DNA from: Kalymmatonema hyalinum WJT4-NPBG1
GTDB lineage: Bacteria > Cyanobacteriota > Cyanobacteriia > Cyanobacteriales > Nostocaceae
Direction of reading: 5' to 3'
DNA length: 64,000 nt
NCBI GenBank assembly: GCA_019359075.1
Contig: JAHHIB010000023.1
Coordinates: forward strand, 16,382-80,381
How positions within the stretch are numbered: the first letter of the stretch is position 1; each line of letters opens with the position of its first letter. Positions 43,962 through 53,725 of the stretch are shown here, in pieces. The position numbers were made by a program, and so were the translations under genes. The notes beneath the pieces were generated by a model. It had not been told where the DNA came from. It saw nothing but the letters and a program-made list of their open reading frames with translations, and made no database searches.

Positions 43962-44361
43962 TTTGTTTTATTTCCTTATGGACTACATGGCTGCTGAGGT
44001 CAACAATGCATAGGTGCCGTCATTGACGACCCCTACACCAATAGACATCTCAAGCAACAAGGAACTTTGTCAGTTCTTTGAATGATCAATTGGGAAATTC
44101 TTGGGCTGAACTTCCTTTTTCTAGTTATCCTACGGTTGGTGGTTCCCAAAAATCTTTTACTGCTGACAATCCGTTAGGAGTGCCTAGCTACTCTTAAAGT
44201 CGTTGTTACAACCAACTTTAGTCGTCTTTCGGGGTTGCAGGCTTAGGCACTTTTTCTGCCAAGATTTTTACAGCCCATTTTAGACATTTCTACCGTTACA
44301 ATTGTATCACGTTTTTCTAAGTATGCGTGTTGACAATGTTTCGGTAAAAAAATATTGATTT
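43962..44361. other. Spacer between rpsF and the FAH gene
   Basis: About 400 bases of divergent spacer. It should contain the rpsF promoter on the minus strand. The only protein-like frame is the short one at 44078-44197, listed separately. Confidence 0.4.
44078..44197 (+). CDS. Possible 39-residue peptide
   Basis: A TTG start at 44078 would give a peptide with LGNSWAELPFSSYP and SFTADNPLGVPSYS, whose composition looks more like a real protein than chance sequence. The frame is open back to 44045 but has no ATG. An AAGGA lies about 14 bases upstream, too far for a good site. It could be a small gene or the remnant of one. Confidence 0.25.
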   Translation: MNDQLGNSWAELPFSSYPTVGGSQKSFTADNPLGVPSYS

Positions 44362-44388
44362 TTGCACTTTCCCGTCAGGTTTTATAAT
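44362..44388 (+). promoter_or_regulatory. Candidate sigma-70-type promoter of the FAH gene
   Basis: TTGCAC (44362-44367) and TATAAT (44383-44388), spaced by 15 bases, lie about 95 bases before the ATG. The -10 box is perfect; the spacing is slightly short. Confidence 0.4.
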
Positions 44389-44481
44389 CTTACCAGTTTT
44401 TAATTTTAATGCTTAGCCAATTTGCTCATCTAGTATTACATAGTGACGGTTTGATTGCACAAGAGGTTACTCATAAACGTT

Positions 44482-45255
44482 ATGGCGCAGCGGTATGTGC
44501 GAGTTCAAAATCCAGAAGGACAAATTTACTATGGCTTGCTACAGCTTTCTCTCAAGGTGCATGTACTGGATGCTCCACCCTGGCTACAAGGGCAACCTAC
44601 TGATTTAATTTTGGAACCAGAAAATTATCAAATTTTGGCTCCCTGCGCTCCTTCAAAAATTGTGGCAGTTGGCAAGAATTATGCAGATCATGCGGCAGAG
44701 ATGGGAACAGAAGTACCCAGTGAGCCTCTGCTCTTTTTCAAGCCATCCACGTCTATCGTCGCCTCTGGTGCAGAAATTGAGTATCCACCACAGTCGCAGC
44801 GGGTGGACTACGAAGGAGAATTGGCGCTGCTCATTGGCGATCGCACTTTCTTGTGTACGCCAGAGGAAGCTCAAACAAAGATTTGGGGTTACACCATTGC
44901 CAATGATGTGACAGCGCGGGATTTACAAAAACGAGATAGTCAATGGACACGAGCCAAGGGTTTTGATACGTTTTGCCCCTTAGGACCGTGGATTGTTCGA
45001 GAAGTCAGCCCAGGAGCTAAATTGCAGACTTTTTTGAATGAGGAGGCAACTCCTGTACAATCTGCCTATATCGACCAGATGGTATTTCCCCCAGATTTTC
45101 TTGTCTCGTATATTAGTCAAGTGATGACGCTGCTACCTGGGGACGTGGTTCTAACGGGTACCCCGTTGGGAGTGGGTCCGTTGCACCCAGGCGATCGCGT
45201 CCGTGTGGAAATTGAAGGAATTGGTCGCTTAGAAAACACCGTGAGCGCCCGTTAA
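44482..45255 (+). CDS. Fumarylacetoacetate hydrolase family protein
   Basis: A 257-residue FAH-fold enzyme. KIVAVGKNYADHAAEMG (about 57-73), the metal-binding VDYEGELALLIG (Glu pair), GYTIANDVTARDLQKRD and the C-terminal GDVVLTGTPLGVGPLHPGD are hallmark segments. Family members cleave C-C bonds or decarboxylate oxaloacetate-like acids with Mg; the substrate is not deducible. Start ATG 44482 fits the family N-terminus (MAQRYVRVQNPEGQIYYG). It is convergent with the Tic20-like gene, with only three bases between stops. Confidence 0.88.
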   Translation: MAQRYVRVQNPEGQIYYGLLQLSLKVHVLDAPPWLQGQPTDLILEPENYQILAPCAPSKIVAVGKNYADHAAEMGTEVPSEPLLFFKPSTSIVASGAEIEYPPQSQRVDYEGELALLIGDRTFLCTPEEAQTKIWGYTIANDVTARDLQKRDSQWTRAKGFDTFCPLGPWIVREVSPGAKLQTFLNEEATPVQSAYIDQMVFPPDFLVSYISQVMTLLPGDVVLTGTPLGVGPLHPGDRVRVEIEGIGRLENTVSAR

Positions 45256-45258
45256 CTG

Positions 45259-45735
45259 CTAGCGCAATTGCATATAGGCTGCTTCGGAAATGGCGGGAAT
45301 TTCTGCGTAACGTCCCATCAGCGACTGTATAACAGAAAATACAACTGCTGCAATTGTGCCTAGAAAAATCGTAGTATATAGAGTTTCAATTGCAAAACCA
45401 CCAGCTGGAATTATCCCGATAAGTTGAGTTAAGATGCTAAACAAAAAGATGACAATGTCCAAAAGAATTGCCTGCAAGGTATTGAAACGAATAAAGTGAC
45501 TAATATTTTCTTTCCTAACTACCAAAAGAAATAAAGCAAAGAAAATAATTAGTCCAGCAAAAGGGACGCCAAAGTAAATTGTGATCAATGGCTGAAGGGG
45601 TAGAAACAGCAATCCCAGAGGTGGAAACTGTTTGAACAAAAATATGCCGTATCTAAAAACCTCGACTAAAGGAAGCAAATAAGGTAAACAAGCAAAAATC
45701 CGATCAGAAACCGTGGTAGACCCGCGCCAAGCCAT
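45259..45735 (-). CDS. Tic20-like membrane protein
   Basis: A 158-residue protein with four transmembrane helices. The N-terminus STTVSDRIFACLPYLLPLVE, the central VRKENISHFIRFNTLQAILLDI and the ending MGRYAEIPAISEAAYMQLR match the cyanobacterial Tic20 family, related to the plastid inner-envelope translocon component. The bacterial role is unsettled. It is single on the minus strand; the ATG at 45735 is the only sensible start. Confidence 0.9.
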   Translation of the reverse strand: MAWRGSTTVSDRIFACLPYLLPLVEVFRYGIFLFKQFPPLGLLFLPLQPLITIYFGVPFAGLIIFFALFLLVVRKENISHFIRFNTLQAILLDIVIFLFSILTQLIGIIPAGGFAIETLYTTIFLGTIAAVVFSVIQSLMGRYAEIPAISEAAYMQLR

Positions 45736-45819
45736 TTTGCGTTCTCCTGTAGTTACAATTTAATGGTCACTTGACCCTACAATAACGCAGTTACTTGGTA
45801 TTGCCGGTAGAACATCAGA

Positions 45820-46002
45820 TTATTCAATGTTAACGATGCGGAAACCCATTAGACACTCATACTGGTCTGGCTGCTGTTCAGCAAGTTTGCGAATAACGTG
45901 ACCGCAGTACAGTTTACCTTGACGCCACCGGGGTTGACCGCTTCCGTCAGCGAGTAAGCAAGATTGGCATACCTGTTGAGGAGCAAAAATTTGATCGTCC
46001 AT
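45820..46002 (-). CDS. Small Cys-containing cyanobacterial protein
   Basis: A 60-residue protein beginning MDDQIFAPQQVCQSCLLAD. Cysteines occur as CxxC (12, 15) and at about 33 and 50, with a His near the third (YCGHVI), suggesting a zinc site. The C-terminus (YECLMGFRIVNIE) looks conserved. I do not know a function. Start ATG 46002 is preferred over an upstream ATG that adds five residues. It is 84 bases upstream of the Tic20-like gene on the same strand. Confidence 0.65.
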   Translation of the reverse strand: MDDQIFAPQQVCQSCLLADGSGQPRWRQGKLYCGHVIRKLAEQQPDQYECLMGFRIVNIE

Positions 46003-46551
46003 GAGAATCACTAGCATCCAATCCCTCCTGTCAATTCTGAATTATTACCTATATATGTCCTGGGGGGGAACGCTGGTTAGGGTAGCAGTGGATGTTGTAG
46101 CGGATGGTTTATCTGTCAATCCCAAAAATAAGTTATCCCTTATCCCTTATATCCGTCATCCTATCGATTGTCACATCCGTTACATCTTTGTATGTCATCC
46201 GTTGCCCAGCCTTCTATGCTCACTTGAGAAGAATGCCGCTAACTACAAACCAATTAAAATTGCTATATGGACTTTAATTAGATTGTATGTTGGCTGTTTG
46301 CGTTTGTAGTAAAAAGTAATACATAAATTAATTTATGCACCATAGTGGCAAGCAGCTATGGTTCACACAGATACGAGGAAAGAGCGTTATGATTATTAAC
46401 GCATTTATTGGGCTAGCATCCAATAATTAAGTAAGTCGGGGTAAATAAATGTCATGAGTTGTTAGTCATTAGTTAACAACTATATGGACTATAGACCATA
46501 GGCTTTGGACACTTACCGACTGTTTTGCAAATTTCCATAAGGATAGCTGAA
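46003..46551. other. Spacer upstream of glyA
   Basis: About 550 bases with short tandem repeats (TTATCCCTTATCCCTTATATCCGTC-like at about 46130-46155 and GTTGTTAGTCATTAGTTAAC near 46460). A 102-codon plus-strand frame at 46001-46309 runs through these repeats and looks spurious. The glyA promoter must lie at the right end. Confidence 0.45.
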
Positions 46552-47835
46552 GTGACTCTGACTAACTCAGATTTTCTTGCCTCCTCCGACCCTGCTGTGG
46601 GGGAGTTAATGAACCAAGAGCTGCAACGCCAACGCGACCACTTGGAGTTGATTGCTAGTGAAAACTTTACCTCTGCCGCTGTACTAGCAGCTCAGGGTTC
46701 CGTACTGACAAATAAATATGCAGAAGGATTACCTGGTAAACGCTACTATGGCGGTTGTGAGTTCATCGACAAAATTGAGCAGGTGGCAATTGACCGTGCC
46801 AAACAATTGTTTGGTGCTGCTCATGCCAATGTCCAACCCCATTCTGGCGCACAAGCAAATTTTGCAGTGTTTTTGACGCTGCTAGAACCAGGAGATAAAT
46901 TCATGGGGATGGATTTGTCTCACGGGGGACATTTGACCCACGGTTCGCCTGTCAATGTATCCGGTAAGTGGTTCGGTGCTTGTCACTACGGTGTCAATCA
47001 GGAAACAGAACAACTCGACTATGAGCAAATTCGAGAGCTGGCGCTTAGGGAGCGTCCAAAGCTTTTGATTTGTGGTTATTCGGCATATCCGCGCGTCATC
47101 GACTTTGAAAAGTTCCGCAGCATCGCCGATGAAGTCGGTGCATACTTACTGGCAGATATTGCCCATATTGCCGGTTTGGTTGCGACTGGTCATCACCCCA
47201 ACCCTATTCCCTATTGTGATGTTGTGACCACAACGACACACAAAACTCTACGCGGTCCTCGGGGTGGCTTAATCTTGACCCGCGACCCAGAATTGGGTAA
47301 AAAGCTGGATAAATCGGTTTTCCCTGGGACTCAGGGCGGACCTTTGGAACACGTCATCGCTGGTAAAGCGGTGGCTTTTGGCGAAGCCCTGAAGCCAGAG
47401 TTTAAAGTCTATTCTGCTCAAGTGATTGAAAATGCCCGTGCTTTGGCTACCCAACTCCAAAACCGGGGCTTAAAGCTAGTGTCTAATGGCACTGATAACC
47501 ATTTAATGCTAGTTGACCTGCGCTCTATCGGCTTGACAGGTAAGCAAGCAGATCAGTTGGTAAGTGGTGTGAATATTACCGCCAACAAGAACACAGTGCC
47601 GTTTGACCCAGAGTCGCCATTTGTGACGAGCGGTTTAAGATTGGGTTCCCCAGCCATGACAACGCGGGGTTTGGGAGTCGAAGAATTTACGGAGATTGGC
47701 AATATTATTGCCGATCGCCTGTTAAATCCAGATTCAGCAGACATTGCCCAAGATTGTCAGCGACGGGTCAAAGCGTTGTGCGATCGCTTCCCCTTGTACC
47801 CTCACATAGCAATTCCCGTACCAGTGTTAGCGTGA
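46552..47835 (+). CDS. glyA: Serine hydroxymethyltransferase
   Basis: Interconverts serine and glycine with tetrahydrofolate; in cyanobacteria it also serves photorespiratory carbon and one-carbon supply. The 427-residue enzyme has the usual N-terminus ([20 protein letters not shown]), [12 protein letters not shown], the PLP lysine in [14 protein letters not shown] (about 225-238) and [15 protein letters not shown]. The start is GTG 46552: AAGGA lies nine bases upstream and the following [12 protein letters not shown] fits homologues. A strong terminator follows at 47851. Confidence 0.96.
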   Translation: MTLTNSDFLASSDPAVGELMNQELQRQRDHLELIASENFTSAAVLAAQGSVLTNKYAEGLPGKRYYGGCEFIDKIEQVAIDRAKQLFGAAHANVQPHSGAQANFAVFLTLLEPGDKFMGMDLSHGGHLTHGSPVNVSGKWFGACHYGVNQETEQLDYEQIRELALRERPKLLICGYSAYPRVIDFEKFRSIADEVGAYLLADIAHIAGLVATGHHPNPIPYCDVVTTTTHKTLRGPRGGLILTRDPELGKKLDKSVFPGTQGGPLEHVIAGKAVAFGEALKPEFKVYSAQVIENARALATQLQNRGLKLVSNGTDNHLMLVDLRSIGLTGKQADQLVSGVNITANKNTVPFDPESPFVTSGLRLGSPAMTTRGLGVEEFTEIGNIIADRLLNPDSADIAQDCQRRVKALCDRFPLYPHIAIPVPVLA

Positions 47836-47850
47836 AATTATAGTTAGGAT

Positions 47851-47899
47851 TTATGAGTTAGGAGTTATTAATTAATAATTCCTAACTCATAATTTTTTT
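47851..47899 (+). terminator. Rho-independent terminator of glyA
   Basis: TTATGAGTTAGGA and TCCTAACTCATAA (stems 47851-47863 and 47880-47892) pair perfectly around an AT-rich loop, directly followed by a run of T (to 47899). It begins 15 bases after the glyA stop. Confidence 0.88.
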
Positions 47900-48038
47900 A
47901 GGTTTCCAGTCAGCAATCTTAAATTTAAAGTCCAAAATGTAAAAATCCCCTGCTGATTAAAATCTCAATTGTAGTAAATATAGGTAGACAAGTCCTCGGC
48001 AGATTTTTGTCTTCAAACCTAATATATTGAATATACAG

Positions 48039-49085
48039 ATGCCTCCTCAGATCTATCATCTGATTGCCTTCCTCTTTGCCGCCGTAGTCGTTCTCTGGAC
48101 TACGCCTGATGTGAAAAATATTGGCATCAAAAGTGGACGCCTAGATAAACCTAATGACAGAAAAGTTCATCAGCGCCCGATGGTGCGCTTGGGCGGAGTT
48201 TCTATCTTCGCAGGAACTGTCATCTCCCTGCTGATTGTTTGGTGGTTAGGCGGATTTGGAATTTTGCCGCCAGAAAAAGAATGGCAAATTTGGGGAGTTA
48301 CCTTAGGCGGTGTTGGCTTTTTTCTCATCGGCTTAGCAGACGATTTGTTAAACTTGTCTGCGATCACACGCCTGCTTATACAAATTATTATTGCAGCAGC
48401 TGCTTGGAAAGTAGGTGTCAGTATAGATTTCTTAAGCATTCCCACAGGTGGAATAATTCAACTTGGTTGGTGGAGTTTGCCAATCACAGTTGTGTGGCTG
48501 GTGGGAATGGTGAATGCAATTAACTGGATTGACGGTTTAGACGGCTTAGCTGCTGGCGTGTCTGGAATTGCGGCTGTGGTGATGCTAGTTGCGGCGTTGT
48601 TTATGCAGCAGCCTGCAGCAGCCCTAATTGCCGCAGCAATTGCTGGTGCTTCACTAGGATTTCTCCGTTATAATTTTAACCCCGCGCAAATCTTTATGGG
48701 AGATGGCGGGTCTTATTTTATGGGATTCACCCTTGCAGCAGTTGGTGTCGTTGGTTTAGTCAAAACTGCTGCTGTCACTGCGGTGTTATTGCCTTTCCTT
48801 ATTCTGGCAGTACCGATTGTAGATATGTCAGCAGTCATTTTGGCACGACTGCGCCGTGGCAAATCACCTTTTGTTGCTGATAAAAGTCATCTGCATCATA
48901 GATTGCTACGAGCTGGTTTGTCTCACAGATTGACTGTTTTGTTCATTTACTCTTTAACTTTATGGGTTGGGAGTTTGGCATTGGCTATTGCTGGTATACC
49001 CAGCGGCATTGCTTATGCTTGTGCTGCCACTTCTTTGCTAAGCTATACTGGTTGGAAAGTTTGGAAACACTCGCAGCAATCATGA
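48039..49085 (+). CDS. WecA/TagO-type polyprenyl-phosphate sugar-1-phosphate transferase
   Basis: A 348-residue integral membrane enzyme of the MraY/WecA superfamily with about ten hydrophobic segments. DDLLNLSAITRL (early Asp pair), INWIDGLDGLAAG (about 158-170), NFNPAQIFMGDGGSYFMG (about 210-227) and SHLHHRLLRAGLSHR (about 283-297) are the catalytic and metal-binding loops. The HLHHRL motif indicates the WecA/TagO branch, which loads GlcNAc-1-P or a similar sugar on undecaprenyl phosphate for envelope polysaccharide synthesis. The start is uncertain: ATG 48039 was chosen, TTG 48027 is possible; neither has a clear binding site. Confidence 0.9.
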   Translation: MPPQIYHLIAFLFAAVVVLWTTPDVKNIGIKSGRLDKPNDRKVHQRPMVRLGGVSIFAGTVISLLIVWWLGGFGILPPEKEWQIWGVTLGGVGFFLIGLADDLLNLSAITRLLIQIIIAAAAWKVGVSIDFLSIPTGGIIQLGWWSLPITVVWLVGMVNAINWIDGLDGLAAGVSGIAAVVMLVAALFMQQPAAALIAAAIAGASLGFLRYNFNPAQIFMGDGGSYFMGFTLAAVGVVGLVKTAAVTAVLLPFLILAVPIVDMSAVILARLRRGKSPFVADKSHLHHRLLRAGLSHRLTVLFIYSLTLWVGSLALAIAGIPSGIAYACAATSLLSYTGWKVWKHSQQS

Positions 49086-49093
49086 GGATTTTG

Positions 49094-49188
49094 GATTTTG
49101 AACCGCAGATGAACGCGGATGTAGGCGTAAGACGTGCCGTAGGCTACGCGGATGATAATAAAATCTAAAATCTAAAAGCTAAAATCTC
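49094..49188. repeat. Dispersed repeat plus AAATCTAAAATCT tract before cinA
   Basis: AACCGCAGATGAACGCGGATG, a motif common in cyanobacterial spacers, is followed by an inverted GCGTAAGAC/CCGTAGGCTACGC part and then by tandem AATCTAA units (49155-49187). It lies between the transferase gene and cinA on the same strand. Confidence 0.5.
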
Positions 49189-50439
49189 ATGAGTGCAGAA
49201 ATTATTTGTGTTGGTACCGAACTGCTGTTAGGAGACATCCTGAACAGCAATGCTCAGTATTTGGCGCTGCAGTTAGCCAAACTGGGGATTCCCCACTACT
49301 ATCAAACTGTAGTCGGAGATAATCCAGGAAGGTTAAAACAGGTTATAGAAATTGCGAGTCTTAGAGCGCAAATTTTGATTTTCACCGGAGGTCTTGGTCC
49401 TACACCCGATGACCTGACTTGTGAAACGATTGCTGATTTTTTTGACGCTCCTTTAGTAGAACGTGCAGACGTTATTGAAGATATTACCAAGAAATACACC
49501 CAACGCGGTCGGCTAATGACCCCCAGCAACCGCAAACAAGCTTTGATACCCCAAGGCGCAGAAATTTTACCAAACCCCACAGGAACAGCACCTGGTATTA
49601 TTTGGCACCCCCGTCCGGAGTTAACGATTTTTACCTTTCCTGGTGTACCAAGTGAAATGCACCGGATGTGGGAAGAAACTGCTGTCCCCTATCTTAAAAG
49701 TCAAGGTTGGGGCAAACAAATCATTTACAGTCGGATGTTAAAGTTTTGGGGTGTTGCGGAATCTGCTTTGGCGGAGAAAGTGACTGCTTATCTCAACTTA
49801 CCCAACCCAACAGTTGCACCTTATTCCAGTAGAGGGGAAGTCAAGTTACGAGTTTCTGCGAAAGCTGCTTCCGAAGCGCAAGCACAGGATTTGATTGCAC
49901 CTGTTGAAAAACAAATTAAAGAAATTGCTGGATTAGATTATTATGGTGCCGATAGTGACACCCTTGCCTCAGTTGTGGGTGAATTGTTGCGAGGCGCAGG
50001 GGAAACCCTTTCTGTGGCAGAATCTTGCACGGGTGGCGGACTAGGGCAAATGTTGACGGAGATTTCTGGAAGTTCTGATTACTTTTGGGGTGGGGTGATT
50101 TCTTACGACAACTCGGTGAAAGAAAGGCTTTTGGGAGTTAACTCAGAAGACTTGGCAAAGCACGGAGCGGTCAGTTCTATTGTGGCAGAACAAATGGCTG
50201 CGGGAGTGCGAGATCGCCTCGCTACAAGTTGGGGATTGAGTATCACTGGTATCGCTGGACCAGGCGGTGGTACAGAAACTAAGCCTGTAGGGTTGGTTTA
50301 CATTGGGTTAGCTGGACCACACGGGGAAGTGGAAAGTTTTGAGTATCGTTTTGGTGCATTGCGGGGTCGGTCTTTAATTCGTCATGTAAGTGCGTGTACG
50401 GCGTTGGACAATCTGCGAAGGAAGTTGTTGAAACAGTGA
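49189..50439 (+). CDS. cinA: CinA-family protein (competence/damage-inducible, NMN amidohydrolase type)
   Basis: A 416-residue two-domain protein. N-terminal molybdopterin-binding-like COG1058 domain (about 3-170: VGTELLLGDILNSNAQYL, FTGGLGPTPDDLTCE) and C-terminal CinA amidohydrolase domain (about 255-412: SVAESCTGGGLGQMLTEI, VSYD-like SYDNSVKERLLGV, GITGIAGPGGGTETKPVGLV). Family knowledge: the C-terminal half deamidates nicotinamide mononucleotide; the N-terminal half can hydrolyse ADP-ribose. Both halves look complete. It converges with acs; a repeat-filled 120-base spacer separates them. Confidence 0.94.
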   Translation: MSAEIICVGTELLLGDILNSNAQYLALQLAKLGIPHYYQTVVGDNPGRLKQVIEIASLRAQILIFTGGLGPTPDDLTCETIADFFDAPLVERADVIEDITKKYTQRGRLMTPSNRKQALIPQGAEILPNPTGTAPGIIWHPRPELTIFTFPGVPSEMHRMWEETAVPYLKSQGWGKQIIYSRMLKFWGVAESALAEKVTAYLNLPNPTVAPYSSRGEVKLRVSAKAASEAQAQDLIAPVEKQIKEIAGLDYYGADSDTLASVVGELLRGAGETLSVAESCTGGGLGQMLTEISGSSDYFWGGVISYDNSVKERLLGVNSEDLAKHGAVSSIVAEQMAAGVRDRLATSWGLSITGIAGPGGGTETKPVGLVYIGLAGPHGEVESFEYRFGALRGRSLIRHVSACTALDNLRRKLLKQ

Positions 50440-50440
50440 A

Positions 50441-50561
50441 CAGTTATCAGTTACCAGTTATCAGTTGTTTCTTGCTGTTCCCTGTTCCCTGGTCACTGTT
50501 CCCTGGTCACTGTTCCCTGGTAACTGGTCACTGTTCACTGTTCACTGTTCACTGTTCACTG
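50441..50561. repeat. CACTGTT / TCCCTGGTCACTGT tandem repeat spacer
   Basis: At least four in-phase copies of the heptad CACTGTT (about 50529-50563) are preceded by 14-base TCCCTGGTCACTGT units and AGTTATCAGTTACC units. This is a textbook STRR tract lying between the convergent cinA and acs stops; the acs stop codon is at its right edge. Confidence 0.75.
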
Positions 50562-52532
50562 TTAAGCACCTTCGCGCAGCTTATCCAACACGCCTCTATC
50601 TTCTAGGGTGGAGGTATCGCCGGAAACTTCTTGCCCTGCAGCCAGATTCCGCAGCAATCGCCGCATAATTTTCCCAGAACGAGTTTTGGGCAAAGCGTCG
50701 GTAAAGCGAATTTCTCCCGGACGGGCGATCGCCCCAATTTCCTGCACAACGTGTTTTTTCAGTTCTTTACTCAGTTCTTCACTGGGGTTATTACCACCTT
50801 CTAAAGTCACAAAAGCAACTATTTCTTCCCCTTTCAGGTCATCCGGCTTGCCTACCACGGCGGCTTCAGCTACGGTGGGGTGAGAAACTAAGGCTGATTC
50901 AATTTCCATTGTACCGAGTCGATGACCTGATACATTTATAACATCATCGACACGCCCCATCACCCAGAAGTAACCGTCTTCATCGCGTCTTGCCCCATCT
51001 CCGGCAAAGTAGACATACTGGCCATCCTGCGGTGGGATGTGTTCCCAATAAGTGCGGCGGAAGCGGTCTGGATCGCCGTATACTGTTCGCATCATACCAG
51101 GCCAAGGATGCCGCACGACCAAGTAACCGCCTTCGTTGTCGCCTACAGGGTTGCCTTCTAAATCCACGACATCCGCTAAGATGCCAGGGAAGGGACGAGT
51201 CGCGGAACCGGGTTTCGTAGGAATTGCCCCAGGTAACGGTGTAATCATGATCCCGCCAGTTTCGGTTTGCCACCATGTATCAACAATTGGACAGCGATCG
51301 CCGCCAATCACTTTCTGATACCACATCCAGGCTTCTGGGTTAATTGGTTCACCCACGGTTCCCAGCAAGCGCAGGGAAGACAGGTTTCGTGCGTTGGGCA
51401 AGTGTTCGCCCATTTTGATAAAGGCACGAATGGCAGTAGGTGCGGTATAAAAAACGGTAACTCCGAGTTTTTCAATGATGTCCCACGTACAGCCCGGATT
51501 CGATGCACGAGGCGCACCTTCATACATCACCGTTGTTGCACCGTTGGAAAGGGGACCGTAAACGATGTAGCTATGACCCGTGATCCAACCTACGTCAGCA
51601 GTACACCAGTATACATCTGTTTCTTGCAGGTCGAAAATCCATTTCGTTGTCAGATGCGTGTATAAGTTATAACCACCCGTTGTATGCACAACGCCTTTCG
51701 GTTTGCCAGTGCTACCGGAAGTGTAGAGGATGAACAGCATATCTTCGCTGTCCATAGGTTCGGCGGGACAATCTGCGGAGACACCTTTTTGTAAATCATG
51801 CCACCATTGGTCGCGCCCCGATGTCATATTGGTATCTTGTCCGGTACGTTTGACAACCAGAACATTTTCTACACTGGGAACAGCGCCATCGGCTAAAGCT
51901 TTGTCTACTTGCTCCTTGAGAGGAACTATAGCATCCTTGCGCCAACCACCATCAGCTGTTACGACCACTTTGGCTTGAGCATCGATCAGCCTGTCGCGCA
52001 AAGCTTCCGCACTAAAACCACCAAACACAACGCTGTGGGGTGCGCCTATTCTCGCACAGGCTAGCATGGCGATCGCTGCTTCCGGAATCATTGGCATATA
52101 AATGCCCACGCGATCGCCCTTTTTCACACCCAGTTGCTTCAGCACATTAGCAAACTGGCAAACTTCCCGATGCAGTTGGGCGTAGGTGAGAGTGCGCGAG
52201 TCTCCTGGTTCGCCTTCCCAAATAATCGCAGCTTTATTTTTACGCCAAGTGGTGAGGTGTCTGTCAAGACAGTTGTAAGAAATATTAATTTTGCCGTTGA
52301 CAAACCACTTCACAAACGGCGGTTGCCAATCCAGAATTGTGTCCCATTTCTGGAACCAGTGCAACTCTTGCTCAGCTAACTCCGCCCAGAATTTTTGGGG
52401 ATCAGCTTTAGCTTTGTCGTAGAGGCGCTGGTATTCTTCAAAACTTTTGATTTGGGCTTTTTGGGAGAATTCTTGGCTGGGGTGGAATAGACGCTTTTCT
52501 TGAAGGATTGATTCTATCGTGGGTTGGGACAT
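50562..52532 (-). CDS. acs: Acetyl-CoA synthetase
   Basis: Activates acetate to acetyl-AMP and then acetyl-CoA. The 656-residue protein shows the ANL-family P-loop [12 protein letters not shown] (270-281), [30 protein letters not shown], the hinge [16 protein letters not shown] and the catalytic, acetylation-controlled lysine in [14 protein letters not shown] near the C-terminus. All core motifs are intact and length is normal. It is monocistronic. The start [16 protein letters not shown] is typical. Confidence 0.96.
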   Translation of the reverse strand: MSQPTIESILQEKRLFHPSQEFSQKAQIKSFEEYQRLYDKAKADPQKFWAELAEQELHWFQKWDTILDWQPPFVKWFVNGKINISYNCLDRHLTTWRKNKAAIIWEGEPGDSRTLTYAQLHREVCQFANVLKQLGVKKGDRVGIYMPMIPEAAIAMLACARIGAPHSVVFGGFSAEALRDRLIDAQAKVVVTADGGWRKDAIVPLKEQVDKALADGAVPSVENVLVVKRTGQDTNMTSGRDQWWHDLQKGVSADCPAEPMDSEDMLFILYTSGSTGKPKGVVHTTGGYNLYTHLTTKWIFDLQETDVYWCTADVGWITGHSYIVYGPLSNGATTVMYEGAPRASNPGCTWDIIEKLGVTVFYTAPTAIRAFIKMGEHLPNARNLSSLRLLGTVGEPINPEAWMWYQKVIGGDRCPIVDTWWQTETGGIMITPLPGAIPTKPGSATRPFPGILADVVDLEGNPVGDNEGGYLVVRHPWPGMMRTVYGDPDRFRRTYWEHIPPQDGQYVYFAGDGARRDEDGYFWVMGRVDDVINVSGHRLGTMEIESALVSHPTVAEAAVVGKPDDLKGEEIVAFVTLEGGNNPSEELSKELKKHVVQEIGAIARPGEIRFTDALPKTRSGKIMRRLLRNLAAGQEVSGDTSTLEDRGVLDKLREGA

Positions 52533-52730
52533 GATTGTTTGTGCAATTGGCGATGTGACTGAACACTATTGTGTACGCAGATTTACCAGAAAGTGTTTTG
52601 ATTTTCGTTAAGATGTGTCAGTATTACAAATTTAATTTATACATAGTCACAAGGAGTGGGCGTTGAGAAACGTATTTTTGATTTCCATATTGCAAGATGT
52701 AGGTAGTACTCAAAAACAGTGCCAGTAGCC

Positions 52731-53036
52731 ATGCCAATTACTGTAGAACCCAGCAGCTTATCCCTCAACGACCTTCATCGCCTGCTGAAACTGCAAGAAG
52801 AGCCTATCAGCTCATTCACAGACTTCCTAACTCTAAACTCTCTAACCGAATTTGAACAAGAGGATTTATTGAAAATTAGGAATGACTTCCGGCGTTATCT
52901 CGCGGCAGGTAAAATTTCTGAAGGCTTGGTTAAATTTTTGACAATTGCACCCTTGATGCGATCTGCTGGATTCTATGATGTGCCTATTCGCCTGACGATG
53001 GAGGATGTGATAGCGATCGCCATCGAAGACGAAAAT
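52731..53036 (+). pseudogene. 5' fragment of a cyanobacterial gene cut off at the HEPN/DUF262 module
   Basis: ATG 52731 begins a well-formed protein (SLSLNDLHRLLKLQEEP, LTEFEQEDLLKIRNDFRRYL, LIKFLTIAPL-like VKFLTIAPLMRSAGFYDVPI, then IAIEDEN), as I recall for a cyanobacterial family of about 200 residues whose second half is a nuclease-like domain. The homology stops near 53036, one base or so before the stop codon of the convergent HEPN gene. The frame then runs on antisense to that gene until 53366. The fragment thus appears truncated by insertion of the HEPN/DUF262 pair. A chimeric 211-residue product could still be made. Confidence 0.6.
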
Positions 53037-53038
53037 AT

Positions 53039-53725
53039 TCAATCTAGATATTCTTTATTATCTAGATATTGTTGGATATTTTGTAAGATTTGGCGCAAAT
53101 ACTCTATAACCTCTTGCTTTATTTCTAAGAGTTCGTCTATAGTTTTGTCCCGTCCTACTTCCTCAAATGACTTAATCCCATGTGCTAAATCATTTCTGGT
53201 TTCTCTCACCACTAAAAGATTTTGCCCGTTCTTGGTTTTAGAGCAGTCAGTACAATGTGAAAAACCATATTTATCTGCTATGTCTCTAATCACCTTGGCA
53301 TCAACATTACCTGAAAAAATTTTTTCCCGTTCAAATGTAGCTGTGATTATGTCGATAGAGATTTGAGTTATTTTGGAATGAAGATTTTTAGCAGAATAAT
53401 TTTTAAAACAATTTTGCAAATTTTGAAGTATAGTTATTTTGATGTTAGGTTTGATTTTATCGAAACAAACTCCTGTAGTACGGAATTCATCATAGATTGC
53501 TTCAATAGCATTTCGCATGGTAGATTCAACTAAGTTATAAAGCAACAAAAAACCATTTGCTTTGAGAGTTTTTACTAACTCTGACTCAGGGCTTTTAAAT
53601 TGGTATTCACCATCACTCTTGAGGAAGGCTAGCTTAGTTTTTTCTTTAATCAAGCTTTCTAAAAAAATGAAGTAACCATCCACTTCTTGGACGCGAGTCT
53701 TAAAGTCTAAGAGTACAGTATTCAT
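53039..53725 (-). CDS. MAE_28990/MAE_18760-like HEPN protein, predicted RNase
   Basis: A 228-residue mostly helical protein. The C-terminal part contains R177-NDLA-H182, the Rx4H catalytic motif of HEPN RNases, in the context LLVVRETRNDLAHGIKSFEE. The N-terminal region (FLLLYNLVESTMRNAIEAIY, about 59-78) matches the family's first conserved helix. A DCSKTK segment with two Cys (HCTDC) lies between. Family knowledge: these HEPN proteins are predicted to act as toxins or effectors in conflict systems and are often linked to DUF262 genes, as here. Its start overlaps the DUF262 stop by four bases, so the two are translationally coupled. Confidence 0.8.
   Translation of the reverse strand: MNTVLLDFKTRVQEVDGYFIFLESLIKEKTKLAFLKSDGEYQFKSPESELVKTLKANGFLLLYNLVESTMRNAIEAIYDEFRTTGVCFDKIKPNIKITILQNLQNCFKNYSAKNLHSKITQISIDIITATFEREKIFSGNVDAKVIRDIADKYGFSHCTDCSKTKNGQNLLVVRETRNDLAHGIKSFEEVGRDKTIDELLEIKQEVIEYLRQILQNIQQYLDNKEYLD

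Noticed and set aside
46001..46309. 102-codon plus-strand open frame
   Set aside because: Covers TTATCCC tandem repeats and overlaps the start of the small Cys-containing gene on the other strand.
50441..50561. Tandem repeats that could suggest a CRISPR array
   Set aside because: The units are 7 and 14 bases without unique spacers; it is a short tandem repeat tract. No cas gene is in the window.
53037..53366. C-terminal half of the plus-strand frame 52719-53366
   Set aside because: It is antisense to the HEPN gene and has no resemblance to the expected continuation of the 52731 protein.
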